DNA from: an uncultured Bacteroidales bacterium
GTDB lineage: Bacteria; Bacteroidota; Bacteroidia; Bacteroidales; UBA932
Reading direction: 5' to 3'
Length of the DNA: 7,071 nucleotides
Assembly: GCA_937900465.1 (NCBI GenBank)
Contig: CALCEJ010000095.1
Span: forward strand, 1 to 7,071
The notes below the pieces were generated by a model. The model made no database searches. It saw only the letters and a program-made list of their open reading frames with translations, and had not been told where the DNA came from. Made by a program: the position numbers and the translations under genes. The number at the start of each line of letters is the position of its first letter. The first letter of the stretch is position 1. Below, in pieces: positions 6,735-7,071 of this stretch.

Positions 6735-6754
6735 AACGCAAACGAATTTGAGAA

Positions 6755-6762
6755 AGAAGGTG
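6755..6762 (+). promoter_or_regulatory. Strong Shine-Dalgarno for the mob gene
   Basis: AGAAGGTG lies 8 bases before ATG 6771 and fixes the start of the relaxase. None of the upstream genes in this window has a comparable site, which supports a different, probably Bacillota-like, origin for the DNA after 6611. Confidence 0.82.
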
Positions 6763-6770
6763 AAAAGAGA

Positions 6771-7071
6771 ATGAGTGAAGGCAATTTTACGGTTGCCCGC
6801 GTCGTCCAGCACACGCAGGCGGCGGTGGGCAAGTTTGAGCGACACATCGAGCGCAAGAACGAAAACTATGAGAACATGAACGTTAATCTCTCCCGGACGT
6901 CGATGAACGTCCACTTTAAGGACGCCGGCGGCCAGACCTACAACGCATGGCTGGACAGGCAGGCGTCGGAGGGCAAGGTCTCCCTGCGGGGACTGAAGAA
7001 GGACGCAAAGGTTTTCGATGAGATGATCTTCGATGTGAACAGCGCCTACTTTGAGGATCACGGCGGATATG
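6771..7071 (+). CDS. MobV-family relaxase (Mob/Pre), 5' part only
   Basis: The first 100 codons of a plasmid mobilization/recombination enzyme; the frame is open at the window edge. MobV relaxases nick one strand at oriT, stay covalently bound to the 5' end and lead the strand into a recipient through a conjugation machine supplied by another element. The N-terminus FTVARVVQHTQ, then KFERHIERKN with H25, E27 and R28, and NVNLSRTSMNVHF follow the order of MobM of pMV158 (VARMQK, KHNER, NPSRSHLNYEL), so H25 aligns with the catalytic histidine H22 of MobM. VSLRGLKKDAKVFDEMIFDVN continues the family pattern. The later histidine cluster that binds metal is outside the window. The strong Shine-Dalgarno and the oriT just upstream fit a complete mobilization module. 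From memory the sequence is closer to relaxases of gut Clostridia elements than to Bacteroides ones; this is inference. Confidence 0.9.
   Translation, partial: MSEGNFTVARVVQHTQAAVGKFERHIERKNENYENMNVNLSRTSMNVHFKDAGGQTYNAWLDRQASEGKVSLRGLKKDAKVFDEMIFDVNSAYFEDHGGY

Noticed and set aside
6566..6856. Antisense open frame across the break and oriT
   Set aside because: It starts inside the relaxase gene and crosses the chimeric join, so it cannot be one conserved gene; no domain seen.
1..7071. CRISPR array, tRNA or rRNA genes
   Set aside because: No regularly spaced repeats, no cloverleaf-like sequence and no recognisable rRNA segment were seen.

Overview
The window looks like a piece of a Bacteroidota (probably Bacteroidales) chromosome that breaks off, near position 6611, into a fragment of a mobilizable element of another lineage. 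The Bacteroidota assignment rests on three things seen in the sequence: -7 promoter boxes of the form TAnnTTTG (TATCTTTG at 81, 3856 and 5408), no convincing Shine-Dalgarno sequence before the genes up to thrS, and a DUF4199-like membrane protein next to a family 2 glycosyltransferase, a pairing I know from that phylum. No database search could be run, so family names come from recognised motifs.

Layout, all on the + strand. Positions 1-68 hold the tail of an upstream transcription unit and its intrinsic terminator. Positions 81-1467 hold a promoter and two overlapping genes for small, mutually similar lipoproteins of unknown function. Then, closely spaced and probably co-transcribed, come a short IMP dehydrogenase without its CBS (Bateman) module (guaB, 1476-2555) and an adenosine deaminase whose motifs resemble the ADGF/ADA2 branch (2573-3844). 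Together they link adenosine salvage to guanine nucleotide synthesis: adenosine is deaminated to inosine, and IMP is oxidised to XMP. A new promoter at 3856 drives a four-helix membrane protein and a membrane-anchored polyprenyl-phosphate-type glycosyltransferase (3873-5363). A textbook Bacteroidota promoter (TTG at 5385, TATCTTTG at 5408) then drives thrS from ATG 5442.

thrS is normal up to residue 390, in class II motif 2, and then stops matching. The remaining frame is 29 unrelated residues. Beyond it lie a small hairpin, a candidate pMV158/MobV-type origin of transfer with a recognisable nick sequence and inverted repeat, a strong Shine-Dalgarno, and the first 100 codons of a MobV (Mob/Pre) relaxase that runs off the window. 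A loss of the thrS 3' third should be lethal unless another copy exists. The join is therefore either a misassembly or chimeric clone, or a real insertion in a strain with a second thrS. A 44-base near-perfect palindrome spans the join and is the most unusual structural signal here. No gene-free stretch exceeds 300 bases.
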